Counted from the first letter of the stretch, positions 33,175-43,722 are shown. The stretch: 48,694 nt of DNA from an uncultured Collinsella sp. (GCA_934655755.1 CAKUHA010000011.1:1-48694), one strand, 5' to 3'. Notes: generated by a model from the sequence alone, not told the origin. A program made the numbers and translations.

Positions 33175-33218
33175 AAAAGCCGCCGCGAAGGTATTCGTAT
33201 CCTTCGCGGCGGCTTTTA
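33175..33218. terminator. Bidirectional terminator between GntR3 and GNAT
   Basis: AAAAGCCGCCGCGAAGG pairs perfectly with CCTTCGCGGCGGCTTTT around a short loop. The arms carry A and T runs on both sides, so it can stop transcription from both convergent genes. Confidence 0.9.
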
Positions 33219-33220
33219 AC

Positions 33221-33275
33221 GTTTGCCCAGATAAAACCTGCCAAAATAAACCTGTCCCTAAATGGTAGGTTTGGG
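33221..33275. repeat. CCTGCCAAAA hairpin repeat, copy 3
   Basis: It is nearly identical to 15977-16031 over 55 bases and is the mirror of 33081-33128. It contains the stop codon and last six codons of the GNAT gene. Confidence 0.75.
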
Positions 33276-33857
33276 GAGGTTGGGGAACCAGGTTGGTTTG
33301 GGCTGGTTGGGAACGCGCTCGGCTAGGACCAGCTCCATCCAGCACATGTCGTACCAGCGGCCGAACTTTTGCGCGCAGCGATCGAAGGCGCCCACCAGGC
33401 GATATCCCATATGGGCATGGAAATCCTGGCTGTTGTGTGTCAGGTACTCGTCGTCCTTGTCGTGCGGCACGGCGATGAGCGCGCACATGTTGGTGATGCC
33501 CATCGCGACCAGGCATTGCTTGAGCGCGTCGTGCAGTTTGCGGCCCAGACCGCCATGGCGCACATCGCGCGCCAGGTAGATCGACGTCTCGACCGACCAG
33601 TCGTAGGCCTCGCGGCTATTGAGCGCGCTCACATAGGCATAGCCCACCGGGCGGCCATCGAGCTCCATCACCAGGTACGGATAGCGCTCAAGTGTCTTGG
33701 CAATGCGCCCAGCAAACTCCTCAACGCTCGGCACCTTGTATTCGCAGGTGATTGCCGTCTCGAGCACGCACGGCTCGTAGATGGCAAGCAACGCCGGCGC
33801 GTCATCGGGCGTCGCCAGGCGAATCGTCGGCTCGGACATCTCGGATTTCTCGGGCAT
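33258..33857 (-). CDS. GNAT-family N-acetyltransferase (phosphinothricin acetyltransferase-like)
   Basis: This is a 199-residue acetyl-CoA-dependent acyltransferase. The N-terminus is IRLATPDDAPALLAIYEPCV, the acetyl-CoA loop is ARDVRHGGLGRKLHDAL, and the C-terminal HAHMGYRLVGAFDRCAQKF is typical of the Pat/Bar-like group. The substrate is not predictable; methionine sulfoximine or other amino-acid analogues are common in this group. ATG 33857 follows GGGGAGGGG. The last six codons (LPKPTI) are encoded by the repeat at 33221-33275, so the C-terminal tail is probably a late addition without function. Confidence 0.88.
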   Translation of the reverse strand: MPEKSEMSEPTIRLATPDDAPALLAIYEPCVLETAITCEYKVPSVEEFAGRIAKTLERYPYLVMELDGRPVGYAYVSALNSREAYDWSVETSIYLARDVRHGGLGRKLHDALKQCLVAMGITNMCALIAVPHDKDDEYLTHNSQDFHAHMGYRLVGAFDRCAQKFGRWYDMCWMELVLAERVPNQPKPTWFPNLPKPTI

Positions 33858-33882
33858 ACAGCCCCTCCCCCTCAAAAGCAAA

Positions 33883-33917
33883 GGCCGCCTTGCGCCAAAC
33901 GCAGGCGCAAGGCGGCC
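33883..33917 (-). terminator. Terminator of the threonine aldolase gene
   Basis: GGCCGCCTTGCGC (33883-33895) pairs perfectly with GCGCAAGGCGGCC (33905-33917). On the minus strand TTTGCTTTTG follows. It lies 18 bases beyond the stop at 33936. Confidence 0.85.
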
Positions 33918-33935
33918 CCTCATCATCACATCAAC

Positions 33936-34961
33936 CTACAGGACAGCCGCCAGCGCGTCGATGTCCTCCTGCGTCGTGGCCCAGCTAGTGCAAAAGCGCA
34001 CCACGGTGTGGGTCTCGTCGTACTTTTCCCAGTACTCAATCGCCGCATGCTCGCGAATGCGCGCCATGTCCTCGTTGGGCAGAATCACAAACTGCTGGTT
34101 CGTGGGCGTCTCCAAGAAGAACTGATAGCCGTGCTCGTGCAGCACGCGGCGCAGGGCCTTCGCGGTATCGATCGCCTGGCGACCGATCTCAAAATACAGT
34201 CCATCGGTAAAGAGCGCCTCAAACTGCACGCCCGTCAGGCGGCCCTTGGCCAGCAGCGCACCGTGCTGCTTAATGCGCGGAATGGGATGCGCCGGAGCAT
34301 GCATGCCGCAGAACACCACGGCCTCACCGCAAAGCGCGCCGCACTTGGTGCCGCCGATATAGAACACGTCGCACAGCTGCGCCAGCTCGGGCAGGGTGAT
34401 GTCGCACTCATCGGCCGCCAGCGCATAAGCCAGGCGGGCGCCATCCACAAACAGCGGAATCTCGCGCTTCTGGCACACCGCGTGAATCGCCGCGAGCTCG
34501 GCCTTGGAGTACAGCGTGCCGTACTCAGTCGACAGGCTCACGTACACGGCGCCCGGAAACACCGTGTGCTCGTAGCTCTCGTTTTCGTAGAACACCTGGA
34601 TATAGTTCTCGAGGTCCTCGGCGTGCATCTTGCCCTCGTAGCCGGGGATGGTGAGCACCTTGTGGCCGCCAAACTCGATGGCGCCTGCCTCATGGCAGGC
34701 GACGTGGCCGGTCCCGGCGGCAACGACGCCCTCGTAGGGTGCGAGCAGCATATCGATCACCGTGGCGTTGGCCTGCGTGCCACCCACCAGCAAGAACACA
34801 TCGGCATCGGGGGCCTGGCAAGCCTCACGGATGAGCTGCTTGGCATGCTCGGTGTGCGCGTCGGTACCGTAGCCGGGCTGCGGCTCCATATTGGTGTCGA
34901 CGAGCGCCTGCAGCACCGCCGGGTGTGCGCCGTGGGAATAGTCGTTGTTGAACGCGAGCAT
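33936..34961 (-). CDS. Threonine aldolase family PLP enzyme (beta-eliminating lyase)
   Basis: This is a 341-residue cytosolic PLP enzyme of the low-specificity L-threonine aldolase group, which splits threonine to glycine and acetaldehyde. Visible signatures are NNDYSHGAHPAVLQAL at the N-terminus, the glycine-rich GGTQANATVI near residue 60, the PLP-ring aspartate in LFVDGARLAYAL, and the Schiff-base lysine in FYIGGTKCGALCG near residue 205. ATG 34961 follows AGAGGATT. It is separated from the GNAT gene by a strong terminator and from PAP2 by 45 bases, so it may be co-transcribed with PAP2. Confidence 0.92.
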   Translation of the reverse strand: MLAFNNDYSHGAHPAVLQALVDTNMEPQPGYGTDAHTEHAKQLIREACQAPDADVFLLVGGTQANATVIDMLLAPYEGVVAAGTGHVACHEAGAIEFGGHKVLTIPGYEGKMHAEDLENYIQVFYENESYEHTVFPGAVYVSLSTEYGTLYSKAELAAIHAVCQKREIPLFVDGARLAYALAADECDITLPELAQLCDVFYIGGTKCGALCGEAVVFCGMHAPAHPIPRIKQHGALLAKGRLTGVQFEALFTDGLYFEIGRQAIDTAKALRRVLHEHGYQFFLETPTNQQFVILPNEDMARIREHAAIEYWEKYDETHTVVRFCTSWATTQEDIDALAAVL

Positions 34962-35006
34962 GGCAATCCTCTCTTACCGGGTTTCGGCCAGATGATTCAA
35001 ACGGGG

Positions 35007-35870
35007 TTATTGTACGCCGTGCGGATAGGCAATGCGCGCGGCAAGGCATTCGAGCGCCAGCACCAGGGCAAAGCCGCAGCTCACGTCACTCAAAAAATGC
35101 GCGCCGATCACGATGCGACCAAAGGCGACGAGCGCCGCGACAGCCGCCGCGATCCAAAAGACCACGCGACGGCGCGCCGGCTTTTCCGTAAAGGCCGCCG
35201 CGGGAAGCCCGGCAAGCATAAGGCCGATCGCCGCGTGTGCGGTGTGCCCACTCGCAAACGACTTAAAGCCGTCCTTGATCACGCCGGCCGCAATGTAGCT
35301 CCACTTGTCGGAGTTGCCAATCACCCACCACGGCTGAAAATTGAGCCCCGGCGTGACCTCGATCACGCGCATACGCGGGCGCGACCATAGCGGTTTAACG
35401 ATGGCGTTGAGGATGATGGCCTGGGCAGCCCAAACGGCGAGCACCATCAGCGCCCAGCGCGTGAGCTCGTCGGGCGAGGTTTTGCGCGTAAGGCGATAGA
35501 CGATGAGGTTGGCGGCGATAACCAGCACAAATGTCAGTACCAACTGGACCGCAACGAGCTTGCCGCCAACCCGCAGGGACGAAATGATCTCGTAGCCGGC
35601 CAGGCCCACATTGACGAGGACACCCAACACGGCGAGCCATTTGCTCGCCCTGGAATCGGGGCGCACCGCGCGCACGAGCATAATGCCTGCGACGCTCGCC
35701 GTCAGCTCAAACGGCAGCTCGCCGGCCGCCTCGACAAAACGGCCGAACAGGCTAGACGAGTTGAACAGCGCACTCGAGATTTGGTAATCGGAAAACGTGC
35801 CGATGAGCAGGCAGAGAGCCAGGATGGCCGCAATGGCAGAGGCATCTTTCTTGTAGATGTACCCGAACAT
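35007..35870 (-). CDS. PAP2-family membrane phosphatase
   Basis: This is a 287-residue membrane protein of the phosphatidic acid phosphatase type 2 family, acting on lipid phosphates or undecaprenyl pyrophosphate at the membrane. The catalytic motifs are present: KPLWSRPRM (KX..RP), FKSFASGHTAHAA (SGH), and GRIVIGAHFLSDVSCG (R...H...D). About six hydrophobic helices are seen. ATG 35870 follows AAAGGAAG. The upstream in-frame extension into 36086 would overlap the mfd end and is rejected. The natural substrate is not evident. Confidence 0.9.
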   Translation of the reverse strand: MFGYIYKKDASAIAAILALCLLIGTFSDYQISSALFNSSSLFGRFVEAAGELPFELTASVAGIMLVRAVRPDSRASKWLAVLGVLVNVGLAGYEIISSLRVGGKLVAVQLVLTFVLVIAANLIVYRLTRKTSPDELTRWALMVLAVWAAQAIILNAIVKPLWSRPRMRVIEVTPGLNFQPWWVIGNSDKWSYIAAGVIKDGFKSFASGHTAHAAIGLMLAGLPAAAFTEKPARRRVVFWIAAAVAALVAFGRIVIGAHFLSDVSCGFALVLALECLAARIAYPHGVQ

Positions 35871-35950
35871 GGCTTCCTTTCGGTCGGGCGAGGGGTCGAC
35901 CCGCAACGTGGTGGGACATTGTTCCATAAATGCCCTTACAGGTTGAGCAT

Positions 35951-36075
35951 AAGCGAGCGAAAACGTCCCATTTGAGGCAAGGTGGCCCGAAGGAGGAGGG
36001 AAGCGTACTTGCGTACGCGACCGACGAGTGAGGGCCAGATTGCCCAAATGGGGCGTTTGCAGCGTCGACCCGTTA
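35951..36075 (-). repeat. Structured intergenic element E3 (divergent relative of E1/E2)
   Basis: The outer stem is AAACGTCCCATTTG (35961-35974) with CAAATGGGGCGTTT (36045-36058). It is followed by GGCAA/TTGCC, the invariant GG/GA loop, TGGCCC/GGGCCA, and a shorter apical hairpin GCGTAC-TTGC-GTACGC. GCAGCGTCGACC next to the outer stem is shared with E1 and E2. It runs directly into the mfd stop codon (36073-36075). Confidence 0.65.
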
Positions 36076-39000
36076 ATCGTCGTCACTCGCCCCTAATTGC
36101 TGCAGCAGCATGAGCGCGGCTGCCACCGGGCCGGTGCCGTCGTTGGCGTCGAGGCCGCGGCCCAGGCCGCTACCCACACCGGCGCCCGCCTTGTAGGGCA
36201 CCGACAGCTTGCGGCTCTTGGGGAAGTTCACCGCGCCGTAGCGATTCTTGAACTCAAAGGCCACCTTCTTGGGCACGTCGACGCCCAGGAAAGTAATGCG
36301 GCCGCCGCTGAGCGTGACGCTCTCGAGCCCCAGACGCTCTCCGCGAATACGGATGCGTGCGCGGTTGAACAGGTTGAGCCCCGCCAACGGCAGCTCGCCA
36401 TGCGCGGCCTCGGTCCCCTCCTGTACCTCGTCGATGCTCTCCAGATCCTCGGCCGCCGCGAGCTTTCGGTACACGAGCACGCGCTGGTCCACCGCCGGCA
36501 GGTACTCCTCGGACAGGAAGTAATCGGCCGGCAGGTTGATACCCACGCTCGCCGCCTCCACGCCGGCGTCATCATCGCCGCGCGCCTCGGCCACGGCCTG
36601 TCCCAGCATCTGCGTAAACAGGTCAAAGCCCACGCTCGACAGGTTACCGTGCTGCTCGGCACCCATAAGCGAGCCGGCACCGCGGATCTCCAGGTCACGC
36701 ATGGCGATACGCATACCACTGCCCAGGTCCTGGAACTCGGATAACGCAGTCAGGCGCGCCGTGGCCTCCTCGGTCAGCGGCAGCTCGCCGGGGAACATAA
36801 AGTACGCGTATGCCTGCGTGGCCGAACGGCCAACACGGCCCTTGAGCTGGTAGAGCTGCGCCAGGCCCAAGCGCTGCGAGTCCTCGATGATGAGCGTGTT
36901 GGCCGTTGCGTTGTCGATGCCGCTCTCCACGATGGTCGTGGCGATGAGCACGTCGATCTTTTTGGTCGCGAACTCGATCATCACGTCCTCGACCTCGCGC
37001 GGGCTCATCTTGCCATGTGCCACGCCCACGCGCGCCTCGGGCGCGGCCTCGTGAACGCGCGCCACGGCGTCGTCGATGGTCTTGACGCGGTTGGACACGT
37101 AGTACACCTGGCCGCCGCGGCCCACCTCCAGGCGAATCGCCGCGCTCACCACGTCGGGGTCGTACTCCCCCACGTGCACGATCACGGGCCGGCGCCCGGT
37201 CGGCGGCGTGGTGATCAGGCTCATGTCGCGCACACCGCTCGTAGCCATCTGCATGGTTCGCGGAATCGGCGTTGCCGAAAGCGTGAGCACGTCGATCTGC
37301 TCGCGCAGGTTCTTGAGCTGCTCCTTGTGCTGCACGCCAAAGCGCTGCTCCTCGTCGATGATCACCAGACCCAGGTTCTTGGGGTTCACATCGGCCGAAA
37401 GCAAACGGTGCGTACCGATGAGCACGTCAATCGTGCCCTCGGCAAATGCCTTGAGCGCGCGCTTTTGCTGCGCCGGCGTGCGGAAGCGGCTGAGCACCTC
37501 GACCTCAAGGCCAAACGGGGCAAAGCGCTCAAAGAATGTCTCGTAGTGCTGCTGAGCCAGAATGGTCGTGGGGCAAAGCACCATGACCTGACGGCCAGAA
37601 TCCACGCACTTAAACGCCGCGCGCAGGGCAACCTCGGTCTTGCCGAAGCCCACGTCGCCGCACAGCAGGCGGTCCATGGGCTTGGGCGCCTCCATGTCGG
37701 CCTTAATGTCGGCGATGGCCTCCAGCTGGTCGCGCGTCTCGTCGTAGGGGAAGCTCTCCTCCATCTCGATCTGCTCGGGCGTGTCGGGCGGGCAGGCGAT
37801 GCCGGCGATCGACGAACGGCGCGTATACAGGTCGACCAGGTCAAACGCCAGCTTTTTGGCATTCTTGCGCGCCTTGTTGGTGGCGCGCGTCCAGTCGGCG
37901 GTGTTAAGCCTGGTCAGGCGCGGCTTGTCGCCGTCGGGGCCAACATAACGCGTAATGCGGTCGACCTGCTCGAGCGGCACGTAGAGCTTGTCGCCGTCGG
38001 CATATTCCAGCAAAAAGTAGTCGCGCTCCTTGCCGCCCACTTCCTGGCGCGCGATCTCGCTAAAGAGCGCAATGCCGTGGGTGGCGTGCACCACGTAATC
38101 GCCCGGCTTAAAAGGGAAGGTGATCTGCGTAATGTCAACCTTGCGGCGGCTGCGCGCGCGGTTGGCGTCCATGCGGGCGTTAAGGTCGGCGATCGAGAAC
38201 ACGGCCAGGTTAGCGTCAGGCACCACCACGCCCTGCGGCAGGGCGGCGTCCACAAAGGTCACGCGCCCGCGCGAGATGGTGGGCACGGCGGCGCCGGCGG
38301 CAGCCTGGGCGGCACCGGCCTCCAGAGAGCGGGCGTTGAGCGCGTCGGCCTTGCGTTCGCGAATTGCAGCATGAGCCTCCTGGCGTGCGGCGCGATCGGC
38401 AGAGTCCGCCGCCGCCACGCGCACGCGGTCGCCGATGGCGCCGGCGTTTTCGGGCGCCGCGGTCAGCGACTCCTCAAAGGTAATGCCCTCATCGCCAAAA
38501 GTGAGCTCCATCGACTCGCGCGCGCCGCGGTCGGGAATGGCAAACACGCAGGCATAGCGCTTGCCCACGACCTCCTGAATGCGCGTCATAAAGCGATTGT
38601 CCGAACCCGCGATAGCCGGCTGCTCAATCTTGAGCTCAGCGGTCACCGCGCCACCGGCGCGAATCAGGCTCACGTAGTTCAGGCGCTGCTGGGCACCAAA
38701 GTCGAGCTGCTGGGCGCGCACGTACAGACCGTCCAGACGATCGACCCCCGCCTCGCCGGCGCGGGCCTCGATATCCTCGTAGGCGCGCAGGCAATCGTCG
38801 AACAGCGAGCGCGGCTCGGACAGCACCACAAGCGCCTTGCCGCTCACGTGCGACAGCGGGCTCACGGTCTGGCCGTACATCACCGGCAAAAAGCGGTCGA
38901 GCTCGGGCGTGACGATGCGCGCGTCCACCATCTCGAGCAGCGCCGCCAGCTTGCTGTCATCCTGGCTGGCGCGATAGAGCGCCACATGCATGTTGTGGAC

Positions 39001-39705
39001 GGCCTCGTCGGTGAGCGCCAACTCGCGGCAGGGGAAGATCTCGATGCTGTCCTCGTTGCCGATGGTCTGGCCCGTGGAGCTCACCATACGGCGGATGCGA
39101 TCGATCTCGTCACCGAAGAACTCGATGCGCACGGGCGCCTTTTCCTGCGCGGGGAATACCTCGACGGTGTCGCCGTGCACGCGGAACAGACCGGGCGCGT
39201 CCGCGGCGCCAGCGTTGGTGTAGCCCATGCCCACCAGACGCTGCGGCACCTCGTCAAAGGGAATCTCCTCACCCACCGCAAAAGTAGTGGACTCCCAATA
39301 GCAGCTCTCGACCGGCGGCACGCAGCGCAGCAGCGCGCGGGCCGAGGCGACCATGATGCAGTTGTCGCCGCGCACGATGCGCCCGAGTGCCTCGCAGCGC
39401 TGGGCCACCACGGCGTCGTCGGGCACCTGCTCGCGCCAGGGATAGTCCTTACGCTCGGGGAAGCGGCACACGTGCGCCAGGCCCACATAGGCGGCCAGGC
39501 TGCGCGCGGCACGATCGGCCGCGTCCTCGCCGCTCACGATGTAGACCGTGGGACGCGGACGGCGCGCAAACTGGGCGGCCGCCATAAGCGTGCGGCCCGA
39601 CTGCGACACGGCAAGCGTCACGTCCTCGCCGGCATCGAGCCCGGCCTCGACGGTCTGCAGCGCCTCGGCAGTGTAGAGTTGCGCGGCTATACGGTGAATG
39701 AGCAT
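36073..39705 (-). CDS. mfd: Transcription-repair coupling factor Mfd
   Basis: This 1210-residue ATPase removes RNA polymerase stalled at lesions and recruits UvrA. The domain order is standard. A UvrB-like N-terminal region is followed by the CarD-like RNA polymerase interaction domain (FKPGDYVVHATHGIALF, near residue 535). The helicase has GDVGFGKTEVALRAA (near 685) and IIDEEQRFGVQHKE (near 785), and the C-terminal TRCF domain is present. ATG 39705 follows GGAGGAA at eleven bases. The upstream hairpin at 39735-39759 could attenuate transcription into the gene. The stop codon abuts structured element E3. Confidence 0.97.
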   Translation of the reverse strand: MLIHRIAAQLYTAEALQTVEAGLDAGEDVTLAVSQSGRTLMAAAQFARRPRPTVYIVSGEDAADRAARSLAAYVGLAHVCRFPERKDYPWREQVPDDAVVAQRCEALGRIVRGDNCIMVASARALLRCVPPVESCYWESTTFAVGEEIPFDEVPQRLVGMGYTNAGAADAPGLFRVHGDTVEVFPAQEKAPVRIEFFGDEIDRIRRMVSSTGQTIGNEDSIEIFPCRELALTDEAVHNMHVALYRASQDDSKLAALLEMVDARIVTPELDRFLPVMYGQTVSPLSHVSGKALVVLSEPRSLFDDCLRAYEDIEARAGEAGVDRLDGLYVRAQQLDFGAQQRLNYVSLIRAGGAVTAELKIEQPAIAGSDNRFMTRIQEVVGKRYACVFAIPDRGARESMELTFGDEGITFEESLTAAPENAGAIGDRVRVAAADSADRAARQEAHAAIRERKADALNARSLEAGAAQAAAGAAVPTISRGRVTFVDAALPQGVVVPDANLAVFSIADLNARMDANRARSRRKVDITQITFPFKPGDYVVHATHGIALFSEIARQEVGGKERDYFLLEYADGDKLYVPLEQVDRITRYVGPDGDKPRLTRLNTADWTRATNKARKNAKKLAFDLVDLYTRRSSIAGIACPPDTPEQIEMEESFPYDETRDQLEAIADIKADMEAPKPMDRLLCGDVGFGKTEVALRAAFKCVDSGRQVMVLCPTTILAQQHYETFFERFAPFGLEVEVLSRFRTPAQQKRALKAFAEGTIDVLIGTHRLLSADVNPKNLGLVIIDEEQRFGVQHKEQLKNLREQIDVLTLSATPIPRTMQMATSGVRDMSLITTPPTGRRPVIVHVGEYDPDVVSAAIRLEVGRGGQVYYVSNRVKTIDDAVARVHEAAPEARVGVAHGKMSPREVEDVMIEFATKKIDVLIATTIVESGIDNATANTLIIEDSQRLGLAQLYQLKGRVGRSATQAYAYFMFPGELPLTEEATARLTALSEFQDLGSGMRIAMRDLEIRGAGSLMGAEQHGNLSSVGFDLFTQMLGQAVAEARGDDDAGVEAASVGINLPADYFLSEEYLPAVDQRVLVYRKLAAAEDLESIDEVQEGTEAAHGELPLAGLNLFNRARIRIRGERLGLESVTLSGGRITFLGVDVPKKVAFEFKNRYGAVNFPKSRKLSVPYKAGAGVGSGLGRGLDANDGTGPVAAALMLLQQLGASDDD

Positions 39706-39734
39706 GCTGTTCCTCCGGCATCGCAACGCCAAAA

Positions 39735-39759
39735 GCCCGCCGGGGCAAGCTCGGCGGGT
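39735..39759 (-). terminator. Hairpin with T run just upstream of mfd (possible attenuator)
   Basis: CCCGCCG (39736-39742) pairs with CGGCGGG (39752-39758). On the minus strand CTTTTGG follows. It ends about 30 bases before the mfd start codon, downstream of a first terminator at 39841-39867. Confidence 0.6.
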
Positions 39760-39835
39760 CGTTCGTCAAATTCATTGCCTGTCATGGTAGCGCATGGAGA
39801 GGACTCCGACCCAAGCGCACGCCCAGTCCCGCAAC

Positions 39836-39867
39836 AAAAACGCCAGACGGACGAGCCGCCTGGCGCT
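39836..39867 (-). terminator. Terminator of the zinc-ribbon gene at 39892
   Basis: CGCCAGACGG pairs with CCGCCTGGCG around ACGAG. On the minus strand TTTTTGTTG follows. It is 25 bases beyond the stop. Confidence 0.9.
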
Positions 39868-39891
39868 ATCAGAGTGAGCTATACGCCAAGC

Positions 39892-40938
39892 CTAGTCGTA
39901 GACGCCCATCTTGAGCAGCGTAAAGGTCGGAACACCGTCGCCTTGCGCAACGCGAACCGTACAGGTCTCGGTGCGGCCCCTGGACGCATCAGCCTGAATT
40001 GCGGCGACATACTGATCCTTCGGCAGGCCATAGGTGCTCTCGGGGATGTCGGAAGGAAGTAACATACCGCCAGCACCGTAGACCTCATAGGTGAGCTCGT
40101 AGATGTTGTCGCCAAGGTCCGTCGCGCCCGTAACGATGGCACACGGTGGGTTGTAATTTCCCTGCCCGTATTCCTGCTTGAGATACAAATACCCGTCATG
40201 CGCTTCGGCCGAATCGGGAATCGCCTGTCCCTCCGGCGTTCTGTCATAGGTCATATCGGCATCGGAAAGCGTCAGACCCGTCAAGCGGTTGAGTTCCCTA
40301 TTGATTACATCGGTCGCTATGCGCTGGCGATTGCCGTTGTCATAGTCACCCTTCTCGATTCGATACGGCGCGTTGTCAATAAAATGGCACCAGATGAACT
40401 TAACCAGCTTGTATTTCTCGTCATCAGAAAGTCCATCAGTCGAATCGAAGCTGCCCGTCTGATACCAGTCCAGATCGAAGTGTTCCTCCGTAAAGTTCGA
40501 CAGGAACAGGTTTGTAGCAGCATAGGTTGCCTGGTCGTTGAGGTCGACCTTTACGCTACTGCCGGTCTCCTCGGGCTCTTCTGCCTCATCCTCGTCGTCG
40601 GCAGGCTTCTCCTTGGCGCTTCCCTTGTCCTTATGCTCGGCCGAACCCTCGTCGGACCCCAGCACCGTAATCTGCGACGAGTTGCCCTGTCCAAGTGGAC
40701 CCAACACGCCGGTCAGCGCCAGCGCGGCACCGCCGGCCACCAGCACGCCCGCCACGCACACGCCGATAATCACCGCGCGCTTATGCGACTTTTTCTGTAC
40801 GGGAGGCATCCCTGCCGCCGGCATCGACGCAGGCTCGACAGGCGCGGCCGCCGGAGAAGCAGCGCCCATGCGCGCCCCGCAGTTCGTGCAAAATTCAGTT
40901 CCATCGGGCATCTCGGAGCCACACTTGGTGCAAAACAT
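39892..40938 (-). CDS. Zinc-ribbon single-pass membrane protein
   Basis: This is a 348-residue protein. Residues 1-24 form a zinc ribbon (MFCTKCGSE ... FCTNCGARMG). An Ala/Pro linker and a basic patch come next, then a transmembrane helix (VIIGVCVAGVLVAGGAALAL, near 50-70), an acidic linker (DDEDEAEEPEE), and an extracellular domain of about 240 residues that I do not recognise. The layout mirrors the YD-repeat protein at 14188-15843, and both have the palindrome TGTTGCGCAACA upstream (here at 41005-41016). ATG 40938 is chosen by this similarity; its ribosome site (GGGGAT) is weak. Confidence 0.8.
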   Translation of the reverse strand: MFCTKCGSEMPDGTEFCTNCGARMGAASPAAAPVEPASMPAAGMPPVQKKSHKRAVIIGVCVAGVLVAGGAALALTGVLGPLGQGNSSQITVLGSDEGSAEHKDKGSAKEKPADDEDEAEEPEETGSSVKVDLNDQATYAATNLFLSNFTEEHFDLDWYQTGSFDSTDGLSDDEKYKLVKFIWCHFIDNAPYRIEKGDYDNGNRQRIATDVINRELNRLTGLTLSDADMTYDRTPEGQAIPDSAEAHDGYLYLKQEYGQGNYNPPCAIVTGATDLGDNIYELTYEVYGAGGMLLPSDIPESTYGLPKDQYVAAIQADASRGRTETCTVRVAQGDGVPTFTLLKMGVYD

Positions 40939-41004
40939 ATTCGGGCATCCCCTCACAACAAACAGCATCCATCGCCATCATATTGAGCCCTCAAAACGCA
41001 AATG

Positions 41005-41016
41005 TGTTGCGCAACA
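41005..41016. promoter_or_regulatory. TGTTGCGCAACA palindrome, copy 2 (candidate operator)
   Basis: A perfect 12-bp palindrome lies 67 bases upstream of the start at 40938, just beyond the stop of nth on the same strand. Identical sites stand at 15903 and 48246. Confidence 0.6.
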
Positions 41017-41055
41017 TTGGCAACGGCCCCGGGCGCCGGCAAAACGCGTCGAGCC

Positions 41056-41721
41056 CTACCCCGTCACGCGCACGCTGGGGCACAAATCCGCCAGCGGGCA
41101 CTCGTCGCACTTAGGCTTGCGGGCGTCGCAGATCTCGCGACCAAAGGTAATCCACTGGTGGTTGACCGACTTCCAATATTCGTGCGGCAAAATCTTGAGC
41201 AGGTCCTGCTCGGTCTTGAGCGGCTCCTTGGCGTGCGTCTTGGGACTCAACATCAGGCGGTGCGCGATGCGGTTGACGTGCGTGTCCACCGCGATGCCCT
41301 CCACGATGCCAAACCCCACGTTGAGCACAATGTTCGCGGTCTTGCGCCCTACGCCCGGCAGCTTGACGAGCTCCTTCATGTCCGCCGGCACCTCGCCGCC
41401 GTAGTCGGCGACGATCATCTGCGCCGCCTCCACGGCATGCTTGGCCTTGCTCTTATAGAAGCCAAGCGACTTGATCGTGTCCGCCACGTCGGCAACACTC
41501 GCCCCGGCCATGGCCTCGGGCGTGGGCCACTGGGCAAACAGCTGCGGCGTCACTTTGTTGACCTGTGCATCGGTCGTTTGCGCCGAGAGCAGCACGGCAA
41601 TCAGCAAGCGGAAAGGATTCTCGTGGTCCAAGAAGCACTCGACCGGGCCATAGCGACGGTTGAGGCGCTCGCACACCTCGATGGCGCGCTCGCGCTTGGC
41701 GGCATTGGTCTCGCGTGGCAT
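41056..41721 (-). CDS. nth: Endonuclease III (DNA glycosylase/AP lyase)
   Basis: This 221-residue base-excision repair enzyme removes oxidised pyrimidines. The helix-hairpin-helix LPGVGRKTANIVL contains the catalytic Lys, and the catalytic Asp is in IAVDTHVNRIAHRL. The 4Fe-4S cluster cysteines are intact as C-X6-C-X2-C-X5-C (CDARKPKCDECPLADLC) near the C-terminus. ATG 41721 follows GAGGAG. It sits between the ABC exporter and the zinc-ribbon gene. The intact cluster contrasts with the cluster-less MutY-like protein at 46640. Confidence 0.97.
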   Translation of the reverse strand: MPRETNAAKRERAIEVCERLNRRYGPVECFLDHENPFRLLIAVLLSAQTTDAQVNKVTPQLFAQWPTPEAMAGASVADVADTIKSLGFYKSKAKHAVEAAQMIVADYGGEVPADMKELVKLPGVGRKTANIVLNVGFGIVEGIAVDTHVNRIAHRLMLSPKTHAKEPLKTEQDLLKILPHEYWKSVNHQWITFGREICDARKPKCDECPLADLCPSVRVTG

Positions 41722-41792
41722 AACGACTCCTCGGCTCAACAGCTCAACGGCACAACAAACTTATGTCCACGATTGTCCCACGTCCGGGACCT

Positions 41793-43595
<1,803 letters not shown>

Positions 43596-43671
43596 GGGCT
43601 TCCTTTCGCATCTGGCAGGTCGAACAGCCATTGTTGCACATTGGAGCATACTCCAGGCAAGTGCGATGCGA

Positions 43672-43713
43672 AAAGCGGCGGGGCGCCCGCATCCGCGATG
43701 GCGCCCCGCCGCC
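43672..43713 (-). terminator. Terminator of rmuC
   Basis: GCGGCGGGGCGCC pairs with GGCGCCCCGCCGC around a 12-base loop. On the minus strand TTTTCG follows. It begins ten bases past the stop. Confidence 0.9.
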
Positions 43714-43722
43714 TTGCTGTAG

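Noticed and set aside
35871..36086. N-terminal extension of the PAP2 protein
   Set aside because: The extension would overlap the mfd stop and structured element E3, while a strong ribosome site stands before ATG 35870.
37015..40062. 1015-codon open frame opposite mfd
   Set aside because: It is antisense to mfd, whose motifs are complete, and has no motifs of its own.
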